Shown here piece after piece: positions 24,929 through 33,123 of a stretch of 64,000 nt of DNA. Below the pieces are notes generated by a model that was given only the letters and a program-made list of their open reading frames with translations, was not told the DNA's origin and did not search any database. Both the position numbers and the translations under genes were made by a program. The number at the start of each line of letters is the position of its first letter. Positions within the stretch are counted from its first letter, which is position 1. This DNA comes from Bacteroidota bacterium (lineage in GTDB: Bacteria; Bacteroidota; Bacteroidia; Bacteroidales; Lentimicrobiaceae). Location: contig JAEYSM010000016.1 in NCBI GenBank assembly GCA_023434665.1, positions 124,001 to 188,000 on the forward strand, in the 5' to 3' direction.

Positions 24929-26432
24929 AAGCCTTTCCAAGGTTTTCAGTAATATCAGAGGCAATCATGGCTGGTTGTGCAATGCTTTTAGCTGACAGAT
25001 CACCTGCTTTGCCATGTAACCATACACCAACAAGGCATGCCTCTTTAGGCGTATAATTCGAAGCCATTAATCCTAGTAAAATCCCTGTCAGAACGTCGCC
25101 TGAACCTCCTGTAGCCATTCCGGGATTTCCGGTAGGATTAAAATAAACTTTTCCATCCGGGCAACCAATAGCTGTGTATGCTCCTTTAAGAATTACATAA
25201 ACACGATACCTCTCAGTAAAAGCTCTTAGTACTTCAAGCCGGTCAAAGTGATTATCAACTTTACTTGTAAGTCTCTCAAATTCTTTAAAGTGAGGGGTTA
25301 AGATGGAATTTTCGGGTAGGAACGAAAGCCAAGTCTTATTCTCAGAAAGAATATTAAGTGCATCAGCATCTATAATCAACGGTACATGGATTTCCTGAAT
25401 CAAAAGCTTCATAGCTTTTTGTGTTTCTTCATGCATTCCAATTCCTGGTCCAATTGCAATAGCATCATATGGATCCAAACCAGGTATGACAGTAAAATGT
25501 GTTTCCGATTCATCGAAACTAATCATAACTTCAGGTACTGAAGCATGCATTGAAGTCATTCCATATAATGGGATATGTGATGTAACAAGTCCAGCGCCGG
25601 CTCTCAATGCTGATTTTGCCGAGAGTATAACTGCTCCAAGCTTTCCAAGACTACCTCCAATAATTAAACCATGACCAAAAACTCCTTTATGAGCGTATTT
25701 AAATCTGGGTTTATAAAGTTTGCGAATATCTCTTTTTCTAGTTAGAAAAAAAATTGATTCAGCATCCTCAATAAATCCTTTATCAAGTCCGATTCCCAAG
25801 ATTATCCATTCGCCGATGTATTGATCGTTCTCAGGTATGATAAATGCTAATTTAGGCAATTGGAAAGTCAGCGTATAATCAGCTTTAATAATTTCACTAC
25901 CAGGCTTCTTGTAACCAGGCTTGTCTGCAAAAAGTCCTGAGGGGATATCAATGGAAATAATATATGCATCTGTTTCATTAATTTGCCTGATTATATCGGC
26001 TAGGAATCCAGTAGCTGGCTTATTTATTCCTGAGCCTAAGATAGCATCTATTACGATATCACCTTTTTGAATTTCTATTTCTGAATCATCCTCAAAAATC
26101 TCCGTAATAACAAGCCCTGGGATATTGGCAATCTTTTTAAAATTCAGTGCATTGTCACTGCTTGATTTATCTGAATGCCGGATATAATAAATTTCAACAT
26201 CCTTGCCATCTCTGTATAACATCCGGGCAATAGCAAGTCCATCTCCACCATTATTGCCCATACCACAGATTACTTTATAATTAGAATCCTGGTTAGTGTT
26301 CTTTGATATCCACTCATAGCACTTCCGGGCAGCCCTTTCCATCAGATCAATTGATTGAATGGGTTCATTTGAAATTGTGAACTCATCTAGTTCTCTAACC
26401 TTATCAATAGGAAGGATCTTGTATGGACTCAT
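24912..26432 (-). CDS. nnr: Bifunctional NAD(P)H-hydrate epimerase / ADP-dependent dehydratase
   Basis: 506 residues that repair hydrated NAD(P)H. The N-terminal epimerase domain (about 1-215) contains CGMGNNGGDGLAIARML and SIDIPSGLFADKPG. The C-terminal dehydratase domain (about 225-506, ribokinase-like) contains HKGVFGHGLIIGGSLGKLGA, AIGPGIGMHEE, DADALNIL, LTPHFKEFERL and the nucleotide loop ATGGSGDVLTGILLGLMA. Length is normal for the fused form. It is the last gene of a five-gene minus-strand set (TPR, aroE, membrane protein, cyclase-like protein, nnr) and overlaps parE tail to tail. Confidence 0.95.
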   Translation of the reverse strand: MSPYKILPIDKVRELDEFTISNEPIQSIDLMERAARKCYEWISKNTNQDSNYKVICGMGNNGGDGLAIARMLYRDGKDVEIYYIRHSDKSSSDNALNFKKIANIPGLVITEIFEDDSEIEIQKGDIVIDAILGSGINKPATGFLADIIRQINETDAYIISIDIPSGLFADKPGYKKPGSEIIKADYTLTFQLPKLAFIIPENDQYIGEWIILGIGLDKGFIEDAESIFFLTRKRDIRKLYKPRFKYAHKGVFGHGLIIGGSLGKLGAVILSAKSALRAGAGLVTSHIPLYGMTSMHASVPEVMISFDESETHFTVIPGLDPYDAIAIGPGIGMHEETQKAMKLLIQEIHVPLIIDADALNILSENKTWLSFLPENSILTPHFKEFERLTSKVDNHFDRLEVLRAFTERYRVYVILKGAYTAIGCPDGKVYFNPTGNPGMATGGSGDVLTGILLGLMASNYTPKEACLVGVWLHGKAGDLSAKSIAQPAMIASDITENLGKAFKLLE

Positions 26433-26490
26433 ATCACGATCATTTAAGAAATTATCCTTGTAAGTAAAGTATTAAGTCTGCTTTAAAAAT

Positions 26491-27414
26491 CTAGATGCCA
26501 GAAGTATTCAGATTGCCAAGACTTACTGTAACAGTTTTCTTTTGTCTGTTATCATCATCATTTACAAGACTCATACTTACCTGAAGATGGAGGTTGTATA
26601 TGTTGATATCAGTTTCCTTTGCTCTTATTTTGCCAATTTTCAAAATATCAGAATTTATAATTCCTTCATTTCTGGATGCGGTATGACCAAATATATGGTC
26701 CTTTTTGGTTGAAATAAGTGTTGCATCATATCCGGAGCTGAATTCGTAGATATGGGACACATCTTCTATTGTCAGAACCTGCAAATTCTCAATCCCGTCA
26801 ATATTGACAGTAAACCATCTGTGTGCATGTTCATCCAACAGACAACGATTAAGGCTATCACTTGAGAGCATGCGGCTGTTATTTATAATGGCTCTACCGT
26901 AGAAATTCCGGTTGTATGTATAGACCTTATCGTAAGTTATTGCATACCTTGTACTTAAACCTCCAATGATTTTCCGCAGCCTTGGAAAAAAGTGGAAAGC
27001 ATTGTAGATTCTTAAAACAATTGCATAATTACACGCAAACAGTAAAGAGTGCAACGGAGTATCAAAAATCAGGAAACCGCCGTCGCCAGTACTGATAAAA
27101 GATTTTATAATTGACTCGCGTGTATAATTTTGAAATATGAAAGGATGGTTTTCCAAACATAAATCGATTGTTGTATCGAACATAGTTCTGAACAGGAAGG
27201 GAATCAGCATTTGCTCGAACTCTCCATACGAACTATATTGAAATATATCTAAACCAAGCACTGATTTCCTTGTAACCTCAGAAGGATCGAGAAGTTGATT
27301 CAAATCTCTTAACATACTGAGTTCATCCGGAACTACATTTGTTTTCTCGAATATTACCCGATTGTCGTGTTTTGCAAGGATTTCCTTTATTTTATTATGA
27401 TCAAGCTCTTTCAT
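26491..27414 (-). CDS. Divergent class III nucleotide-cyclase-like protein
   Basis: 307 residues with no signal or membrane segment. Residues 50-215 align by eye with class III adenylate/guanylate cyclases. SVLGLDIFQYSSYGE (51-65) matches the first metal-Asp motif with D56. STGDGGFLIFDTP matches the GD[GA] hairpin with second metal Asp D111. YGRAIINNSRML (172-183) matches the Asn/Arg motif with R181 kept. The usual ribose-binding Asn is I177 and the purine-selecting Asp position is N170, so catalysis is uncertain. The C-terminal 90 residues are unassigned. It starts 6 bases after the two-TM protein gene and is likely co-expressed with it. Alternative: a catalytically dead ligand-binding cyclase homologue. 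Confidence 0.55.
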   Translation of the reverse strand: MKELDHNKIKEILAKHDNRVIFEKTNVVPDELSMLRDLNQLLDPSEVTRKSVLGLDIFQYSSYGEFEQMLIPFLFRTMFDTTIDLCLENHPFIFQNYTRESIIKSFISTGDGGFLIFDTPLHSLLFACNYAIVLRIYNAFHFFPRLRKIIGGLSTRYAITYDKVYTYNRNFYGRAIINNSRMLSSDSLNRCLLDEHAHRWFTVNIDGIENLQVLTIEDVSHIYEFSSGYDATLISTKKDHIFGHTASRNEGIINSDILKIGKIRAKETDINIYNLHLQVSMSLVNDDDNRQKKTVTVSLGNLNTSGI

Positions 27415-27420
27415 AACAAT

Positions 27421-27990
27421 TTAGTACTCTGCTTTTTTTCTTGAAAGTAATCTGGTATTAATAAAACCAACAAGCCATTGTTTTTCATGAATCGGTAAAC
27501 GCTCAGCAAATCCAAATGCTTCATTTTTCATGATGATAGCAGGGTATTGCCCTCGTTTACTCAATCCACTATAAGTATAATAAGATCCTTCCACCAAGTT
27601 GACCATCACCTCACTGATTTTAAATTCTTTTTCATCATATTTCCCCCCCTTTTTCATTTTCAACCATAAAGTATCTTGTTTTATTTCTATAACCTGGTCG
27701 AGATTAAGCATTTTTGCAGATTTAAGTAAAGTCACTATCCCAATCAGCCAGAAGGGGATTGAATATAGTGCATAAATTGGTTTCATAAAAATTAAAAGGA
27801 CAGTCCATATAAGAATTGTTAACATCCAGACTGAGATAACAATAATGGTTAATAAACCTTTCCCCATATATCCGGTTGCAGGAATTGAGATTGTCCAATT
27901 GCCGGATTCTTCCTTGATTTTAATGTTTTTACTATTAAGATCAGTTATGCTGGTGTCGGAATGCTCAGAATTAAAAGAATTATTACCCAT
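27421..27990 (-). CDS. Two-TM membrane protein of unknown function
   Basis: 189 residues. A hydrophilic N-terminal part of about 45 residues precedes two closely spaced membrane helices (GLLTIIVISVWMLTILIWTV; ALYSIPFWLIGIVTLL, about 46-90). The cytosolic C-terminal part is strand-rich (VIEIKQDTLWLKMKKGGKY, EFKISEVMVNLVEG) and resembles the PH-like tails of small bacterial membrane proteins. No family is recognised with confidence. It lies 6 bases before the cyclase-like gene, so the two products may act together, for example as a membrane anchor and a soluble partner; this is inference. Confidence 0.7.
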   Translation of the reverse strand: MGNNSFNSEHSDTSITDLNSKNIKIKEESGNWTISIPATGYMGKGLLTIIVISVWMLTILIWTVLLIFMKPIYALYSIPFWLIGIVTLLKSAKMLNLDQVIEIKQDTLWLKMKKGGKYDEKEFKISEVMVNLVEGSYYTYSGLSKRGQYPAIIMKNEAFGFAERLPIHEKQWLVGFINTRLLSRKKAEY

Positions 27991-28024
27991 AGCAAGTAGA
28001 ATTAAGAACGACTAAGATAGCAAT

Positions 28025-28783
28025 TTATTTAAGATCGATATCTTGCCAAATGTTCCATGATAATTCTGCTTGTTTAAATAACATGCCCATACCATTCCTT
28101 ACTTTTGATCCTTTTAATATACCTTGCTTCATAAATTCCGTAATTTGAGGATTATAAATCAGATCAAAAAGATAGTGCTTGCTATTCAGATAATTATAGG
28201 GAAGTGGTGGGGCAGCTTGAATATCAGGGAACATACCCAAAGGAGTTGTATTGACTATAAGGTTAGTTTCCTGAATAATCTTCTCATCAATATCCTGATA
28301 TCTTATGTTGTTTGTGCCTACAATATTTCGACTGACTACTTTATAATCCCAGTCAAGGGAATTTAAGATATGTATCACAGCTGAACAAGCACCTCCTGAT
28401 CCAAGGACTAATGCTTTTCCATACTTCAATTTGCAAAAATCAGTCAGTTCACTTTTAAAAGCCGGCGCATCAGTGTTATATCCTCTCAAATACAGGCTAT
28501 CATTTTTACGGGAAATTTTAATAGTGTTCACAGCATCAATTTCGGACGCTTGAGGTGAAACATCATTTAATAGAGCGATGATTTTTTGTTTATAGGGAAT
28601 AGTGACATTAAGACCTTTTAAGCCAGGAAGTCCTTTCACAAGATCTATGAGCCCATTCAGGTCAGGGATGGGGAAAAGATCATATTTAGCATCTATGTTT
28701 TCTCTCTGAAATTTTTCTGTGAAAAAGGCTTTAGAGAAGGAGTGACCTAATGGAAAACCGATAAGTCCATACCGACTTGTCAT
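28025..28783 (-). CDS. aroE: Shikimate dehydrogenase
   Basis: 252 residues. The N-terminal substrate domain shows YGLIGFPLGHSFSKAFF (shikimate-binding Ser pair) and LKGLNVTIPYKQKII with the catalytic Lys, followed by DAVNTIK. The NADP Rossmann domain has LVLGSGGACSAVIHIL, then NLIVNTTPLGMFPD and the late GMGMLFKQAELSWNIW. It reduces 3-dehydroshikimate to shikimate in aromatic amino acid synthesis. Slightly shorter than E. coli AroE but complete. It starts 17 bases after the TPR gene and is in its operon. Confidence 0.95.
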   Translation of the reverse strand: MTSRYGLIGFPLGHSFSKAFFTEKFQRENIDAKYDLFPIPDLNGLIDLVKGLPGLKGLNVTIPYKQKIIALLNDVSPQASEIDAVNTIKISRKNDSLYLRGYNTDAPAFKSELTDFCKLKYGKALVLGSGGACSAVIHILNSLDWDYKVVSRNIVGTNNIRYQDIDEKIIQETNLIVNTTPLGMFPDIQAAPPLPYNYLNSKHYLFDLIYNPQITEFMKQGILKGSKVRNGMGMLFKQAELSWNIWQDIDLK

Positions 28784-28800
28784 AACAATGGATGAAATAC

Positions 28801-30207
28801 TTATCTAAGATCGTGAATTATTTCAGCAATAGCATTGTCGAATCTAAGGGAAGGAGCGTATTCCCACAAATTTTCCAGTTCAACCTTATCAAGCACAAGA
28901 ACTTGCTGCAAAATCGAAATGGCTTCCTTTGGTTTACCGGCTCGGTATAGGTAAGCGACTTTTCTCAAAACTAACTGATTATTATCAGGTTGGGATTGAA
29001 TGCCAATTTCAATAATTTCAAGTGCGTGTTCATATTCATCTATAGAAGCATAGAGATCTGAATAATCTAACCAAATATTTAGGTCCAGAGGGTTTAATTC
29101 AGCAGCTTTCGAAAAAGAATCGATAGCATCATCAATCAATCCTGCTTGTTGTTCGATTATTGCTTGTGTTGCTAAAAATTCAACGTTTTCAGGGTCGAGA
29201 GATACTCCTTTTCTTATAGATCTGAGAGCTGATTTAATATCGCCGAGTTCTTCATAAGCAACACCCATTCCTACCCATGCGTCAGCGAGAGTCTTATCGA
29301 CCTGAACAGCTTTTTTGAAAAATTCAAGGGCTTTTGAATAGTCTTCCAGTTTTTCGTAGCACTCACCAATAAAATAATAAGTAGTTGATTCAGGATTTTC
29401 GTAAACAAAGGTTTCTTTGTATGTATTAATGGCGGCTTTGTATAAGCCCATATTCGTTAAAGAAGTAGCCTTATTGAAATAAGGCCATGTTATTTGAGGG
29501 TGGATTGCAATGCAATATTCATATGCATCTACTGCCTTTTCAAATAATTCAAGTTCATTGTAGATAATTCCAAGGTTAAACCAGGCATTGTGAGAATATG
29601 GGAATTTTTCGAGAAATAAATTTATATAAATAATGGCATCATCCAACCTTTGGGCCATTTCAAAACAAAACGCCAGTTCGTTAAAAATTGGATCATTTTG
29701 TGGTTCTATCTCTATTGCCTCCTTTAAATATTCGATGGCTTTATCGTACTGGTTCAAATTTTCATACTCAAAAGCTATACTTGTATAAATCTGAGCCAGA
29801 TCATCATGTCCATCGATTGCCTTATTGTACTCTTTTATTGCATCATCATATCTGTGAAGCTTACTGTAAACTGCACCTTTTGTGAAGTAAAGTTCACTGT
29901 TTGTAGGATCATATTTTTCGACTTCAGCAAGGACATATAATGCAGTTTCAACCTGATCAGAATTGATTAGTAACAGAGCTTTTTTTAGCATCAATTCGGT
30001 ATTGCCAGGAAATTGTGCTAATCCCATCGAAATTGCCTGTCCAGCTAATTTCAGATCATTTTCATCAAAATAATAATCAACGATATCACAATATTCAGCA
30101 CTATCAAAAAAAACATGCTTATCCTCATCAAGCATTTCGTGAAACCGCTTAATTAAGTCCTTTATGTTTGACAAACCATCATTATCGTCTTCAAAGAAAT
30201 CGTCCAT
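28801..30207 (-). CDS. Tetratricopeptide repeat protein
   Basis: 468 residues made almost entirely of TPR units (about eleven), for example AEYCDIVDYYFDENDLKLAG, YFTKGAVYSKLHRYDDAIK, PYFNKATSLTNMGLYKAAI and ADAWVGMGVAYEELGDIKSA. No signal peptide and an acidic N-terminus (MDDFFEDDNDG), so it is cytosolic. It is likely a protein-interaction scaffold; the partner is unknown. It heads the five-gene operon ending with nnr, with an exact -7 box at 30233-30240 and a strong Shine-Dalgarno AGGAGG (30218-30223), which is unusual in Bacteroidota. Confidence 0.88.
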   Translation of the reverse strand: MDDFFEDDNDGLSNIKDLIKRFHEMLDEDKHVFFDSAEYCDIVDYYFDENDLKLAGQAISMGLAQFPGNTELMLKKALLLINSDQVETALYVLAEVEKYDPTNSELYFTKGAVYSKLHRYDDAIKEYNKAIDGHDDLAQIYTSIAFEYENLNQYDKAIEYLKEAIEIEPQNDPIFNELAFCFEMAQRLDDAIIYINLFLEKFPYSHNAWFNLGIIYNELELFEKAVDAYEYCIAIHPQITWPYFNKATSLTNMGLYKAAINTYKETFVYENPESTTYYFIGECYEKLEDYSKALEFFKKAVQVDKTLADAWVGMGVAYEELGDIKSALRSIRKGVSLDPENVEFLATQAIIEQQAGLIDDAIDSFSKAAELNPLDLNIWLDYSDLYASIDEYEHALEIIEIGIQSQPDNNQLVLRKVAYLYRAGKPKEAISILQQVLVLDKVELENLWEYAPSLRFDNAIAEIIHDLR

Positions 30208-30217
30208 CGTTCAAAAT

Positions 30218-30240
30218 CCTCCTATATCAATGCAAAAATA
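30218..30240 (-). promoter_or_regulatory. Promoter box and strong ribosome-binding site of the TPR operon
   Basis: On the minus strand TATTTTTG (30240-30233) matches the -7 consensus, and AGGAGG (30223-30218) lies 10 bases before the ATG at 30207. A full Shine-Dalgarno is rare in this phylum and argues for efficient initiation of the TPR gene. Confidence 0.6.
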
Positions 30241-30398
30241 AGCTTTTTTATAACAACGAGGTCGTTTATTATCTGAACTTAAATTTGTTTAAAGATAAAG
30301 CTGTAATTGATCAATCTAAGATTAACTTTGAATAAGTTATGACCATTTTTGTGTTAATAAATTTCTCTTAACTTTTAATATCATAATAAAGATTCTGA

Positions 30399-30406
30399 TA
30401 TTTTTG
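30399..30406 (+). promoter_or_regulatory. -7 promoter box immediately before glmM
   Basis: TATTTTTG, exact consensus, ending 5 bases before the glmM ATG, which implies a leaderless or nearly leaderless mRNA. Confidence 0.6.
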
Positions 30407-30411
30407 CAATT

Positions 30412-31803
30412 ATGACGTTAATAAAAAGTATTTCTGGAATAAGAGGGACCATAGGGGGAAAGCCAGGAGAAAGCTTAAGTCCGATTGATATAGTAAAGTT
30501 TACCAGTGCATTTGCATCACTTTTACAGAGAGAAACATCAAAGAGATTAAAAGTTGTTGTTGGTAGGGATGCGAGGGTATCAGGTGAGTTGGTGAATAAT
30601 CTTGTTTGTGGATCCCTTTCAGGAATGGGGGTAGATGTTATCGATATTGGTCTTTCAACAACTCCAACTGTCGAAATGGCAGTGATTGATTTGCAATGTG
30701 ATGGAGGTGTGATAATAACCGCAAGTCACAATCCCTGGCAATGGAATGCCCTTAAACTTTTAAATAATAAAGGTGAATTTATTGACGCTTCCAAAGGAAA
30801 CGAGTTACTTCAAATAGCTGAAACAAGTGATGTCACTTATGCTGGTATAGAGTCAATCGGTAAAATAACATATGACGATACTCAGATAAAAAAGCATATT
30901 GAAAAGATACTTAAACTGCCTTATGTTGATACATTTGCCATCAGGTCAGCACAGTTCAAAGTTGCAATAGATGCAGTAAATTCTACCGGAGGTATAGTAA
31001 TCCCACTTTTGTTGAAAGCTCTGGGAGTTGAAAGAATAGAACTTATTTATTGTGATCCGACAGGAAGATTTCCGCATAATCCTGAACCACTACCTGAAAA
31101 TCTTGAAGAAATTTCAAGATTAGTCGAAAAGTCTAATGCTCATGTTGGTTTTGTTGTTGATCCTGATGTCGATCGACTGGCTATTATATGCGAGAATGGT
31201 GAAATGTTTGGTGAAGAATATACATTAGTGGCTGTGGCCGATTTTGTTCTTTCACGAAATCCAGGAAACACCGTTTCAAACATGTCATCAACCAGGGCTT
31301 TACGTGATATAACGGAGAGATATGGTATGAAACATTCAACCTCAGCCGTTGGAGAAGTAAATGTAGTGGCAAAAATGAAGGAAGTAAATGCAGTTATAGG
31401 TGGAGAAGGTAATGGAGGAGTTATTCTGCCCGAACTGCATTATGGAAGAGATGCACTGGTTGGAATTGCATTATTCTTAACTCAATTAGCTCATTCAAGA
31501 AAAAGCTGTTCTGCTTTGAGAGCTTCATACCCCAATTACTTTATCTCAAAGAACAAGATCCAGTTGACTGATGAAATGGATGTTGATGCAATTTTAAAAG
31601 CCATAGCTGATAAATATAAAAACTATCCGGTCAATAGAGAAGACGGCGTAAAGATTGATTTTGATAATGAATGGGTACAACTTAGAAAATCTAATACTGA
31701 ACCGATTGTAAGAATATATTCTGAAAGTGATTCAGAAAATAAAGCACAGGCTATATCACATAAAATAATTGAAGATATAAAAGAGATTATCAGAACAATG
31801 TAA
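30412..31803 (+). CDS. glmM: Phosphoglucosamine mutase
   Basis: 463 residues of the alpha-D-phosphohexomutase family. The phosphoserine S105 is in ITASHNPWQW, the metal loop is DPDVDRLAI, the sugar loop is GGEGNGGVILPE and the phosphate loop is RKSNTEPIVRIY. It converts glucosamine-6-phosphate to glucosamine-1-phosphate for UDP-GlcNAc and cell-wall synthesis; phosphomannomutase/phosphoglucomutase activity cannot be fully excluded, but this compact form is the usual GlmM of Bacteroidota. It has its own promoter and is followed 21 bases later by a small basic protein gene. Confidence 0.88.
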   Translation: MTLIKSISGIRGTIGGKPGESLSPIDIVKFTSAFASLLQRETSKRLKVVVGRDARVSGELVNNLVCGSLSGMGVDVIDIGLSTTPTVEMAVIDLQCDGGVIITASHNPWQWNALKLLNNKGEFIDASKGNELLQIAETSDVTYAGIESIGKITYDDTQIKKHIEKILKLPYVDTFAIRSAQFKVAIDAVNSTGGIVIPLLLKALGVERIELIYCDPTGRFPHNPEPLPENLEEISRLVEKSNAHVGFVVDPDVDRLAIICENGEMFGEEYTLVAVADFVLSRNPGNTVSNMSSTRALRDITERYGMKHSTSAVGEVNVVAKMKEVNAVIGGEGNGGVILPELHYGRDALVGIALFLTQLAHSRKSCSALRASYPNYFISKNKIQLTDEMDVDAILKAIADKYKNYPVNREDGVKIDFDNEWVQLRKSNTEPIVRIYSESDSENKAQAISHKIIEDIKEIIRTM

Positions 31804-31824
31804 TAATTTCTAATCGGTACTATT

Positions 31825-32100
31825 ATGATTAAAAGAAGGAGGGTTAGACGGTTCAAGAGTATTTCTTTTAAATTCACGGTGCAACAAAAGAAAAAGGTTG
31901 ATGCATATTGTCGAAAGCACAGCACAACTCCTATAAGAATGTATAAGAAAGCCATTATGCTGTACCTGAGTAATAATGGCTATGGGGATAAGTACCTCTT
32001 TGAAGCTGATCCTCCTAGCAATCAACTTTCAATATTTGATATTATTTCGGAAACTGACTATCCAAGCGAAAAAAGTATACGTGAAGTTACTATCACATAG
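31825..32100 (+). CDS. Small basic protein, possibly ribbon-helix-helix
   Basis: 91 residues. A basic N-terminus (MIKRRRVRRF) is followed by a strand SISFKFTV and two helices (QQKKKVDAYCRKHST, PIRMYKKAIMLYLSNN), an arrangement compatible with a ribbon-helix-helix DNA-binding fold. The C-terminal tail is acidic and polar. It lies directly downstream of glmM and probably on the same transcript. I do not recognise the family by name; DNA binding is an inference from charge and secondary-structure pattern. Confidence 0.6.
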   Translation: MIKRRRVRRFKSISFKFTVQQKKKVDAYCRKHSTTPIRMYKKAIMLYLSNNGYGDKYLFEADPPSNQLSIFDIISETDYPSEKSIREVTIT

Positions 32101-32138
32101 AATAAGACTACTACGTGTACTTAATCTGTGAGAGTTAC

Positions 32139-32855
32139 TTAATCTTCAGGTGTTTCAACAATCAATAACTGGCAATCTGTCATGCCTTTTAGAATCAACC
32201 TATCTAACCTGTCAGAAATTTCAATTGTATCTCTCCGCAATGCAAAATATGAGGAATTAATTTGTAGTTGACCTTCCACAACAAGAATGAGCAATTTATT
32301 ATCATTTACGAACCACGAATACTCATAGGTATTATCCTTTTGCAAATCGAGTAGAGATATATAAGAGTTCTGTCCGATCGATAATCTGTTATTATTAAAA
32401 TCAGGGGAAGCAACCAATTGTAGTTTATTTTTTCTATCAACCGGATTAAACGATTGCTTTTGGAAATGTGGGATTTTGTTTTTTTCTTCAGGGTATATCC
32501 ATAACTGAATTAAATGTAAAGAACTGTCTCCTGAAGGGTTTGATAATGAAATTTCTACACCTTTGCCTGCTGAAATAGCCAGAATTTCCCCAGTTCCTAT
32601 TGTATGCTGAATATTATTATCTGCATTAATCAGTAATTCTCCTTTTAAAGGAAAATAAATCATTTCAATATTTGCGTATGGAGTTTTACTGAATCCGCTA
32701 CCTGCTCTCAATATTTCATCATTAAGTACCCTGAGTGTAAAGAATTTTTCTCTCAAAGGATTAAAGTATTCAGCGAAACTAAAACTATAAGAAGATCTGA
32801 GCCAACCAAAATCAGATATTCCCCTCATTTCTGCTCTATGAATAAGAATTGACAC
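32139..32855 (-). CDS. Pirin family protein lacking the metal-binding residues
   Basis: 238 residues of a bicupin. The N-terminal region matches pirin closely: FGWLRSSYSFSFAEYFNP, FFTLRVLNDEILRAGSGF, SAGKGVE and LHLIQLWIYPEE. In active pirins the iron ligands are two His in HPHRxxE and a His and Glu in G(R)G(V/I)xHxE. Here these positions are T58, Y60, I102 and L104, so all four ligands are lost. Pirins act as quercetinases or redox-sensing regulators; this paralogue is likely metal-free and may have a regulatory or structural role. Single gene, convergent with the glmM pair. Confidence 0.85.
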   Translation of the reverse strand: MSILIHRAEMRGISDFGWLRSSYSFSFAEYFNPLREKFFTLRVLNDEILRAGSGFSKTPYANIEMIYFPLKGELLINADNNIQHTIGTGEILAISAGKGVEISLSNPSGDSSLHLIQLWIYPEEKNKIPHFQKQSFNPVDRKNKLQLVASPDFNNNRLSIGQNSYISLLDLQKDNTYEYSWFVNDNKLLILVVEGQLQINSSYFALRRDTIEISDRLDRLILKGMTDCQLLIVETPED

Positions 32856-33110
32856 TTTACAAGTATAAATGGTACTTAGATTGAGTTTATAAATTTAGTT
32901 GAAATAATGTTTGGAGATGAAGTGAAGTAGCTTTTTGATGAACTATTATGACAATGACTGGAGAAATTAATTATTTCTTGATAATTGATTGAAACGATGC
33001 AACTAAAAGAAATACAGGACTTTAAAATGAATAAATATATGATGGCTTCTTCAGAACCGATGAATTGCAAAAAAAATTATTCAAGAGCGTGTATAAGAAA
33101 TCTATCTTTT
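32856..33110. other. Non-coding stretch between pirin gene and leader
   Basis: AT-rich spacer between the divergently transcribed pirin and COG2403-type genes. An open frame at 32985-33188 crosses the promoter and leader and has no recognisable protein pattern. I see no repeat, terminator or exact promoter box for the pirin gene in it. Confidence 0.5.
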
Positions 33111-33118
33111 TATATTTG
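33111..33118 (+). promoter_or_regulatory. -7 promoter box of the structured leader
   Basis: TATATTTG, exact consensus, 122 bases before the ATG at 33241. It would start transcription near 33124, just ahead of the hairpin cluster. Confidence 0.55.
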
Positions 33119-33123
33119 CATAT

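Noticed and set aside
31623..31955. 110-residue antisense frame across the glmM end
   Set aside because: It overlaps the well-supported glmM and the basic small gene.
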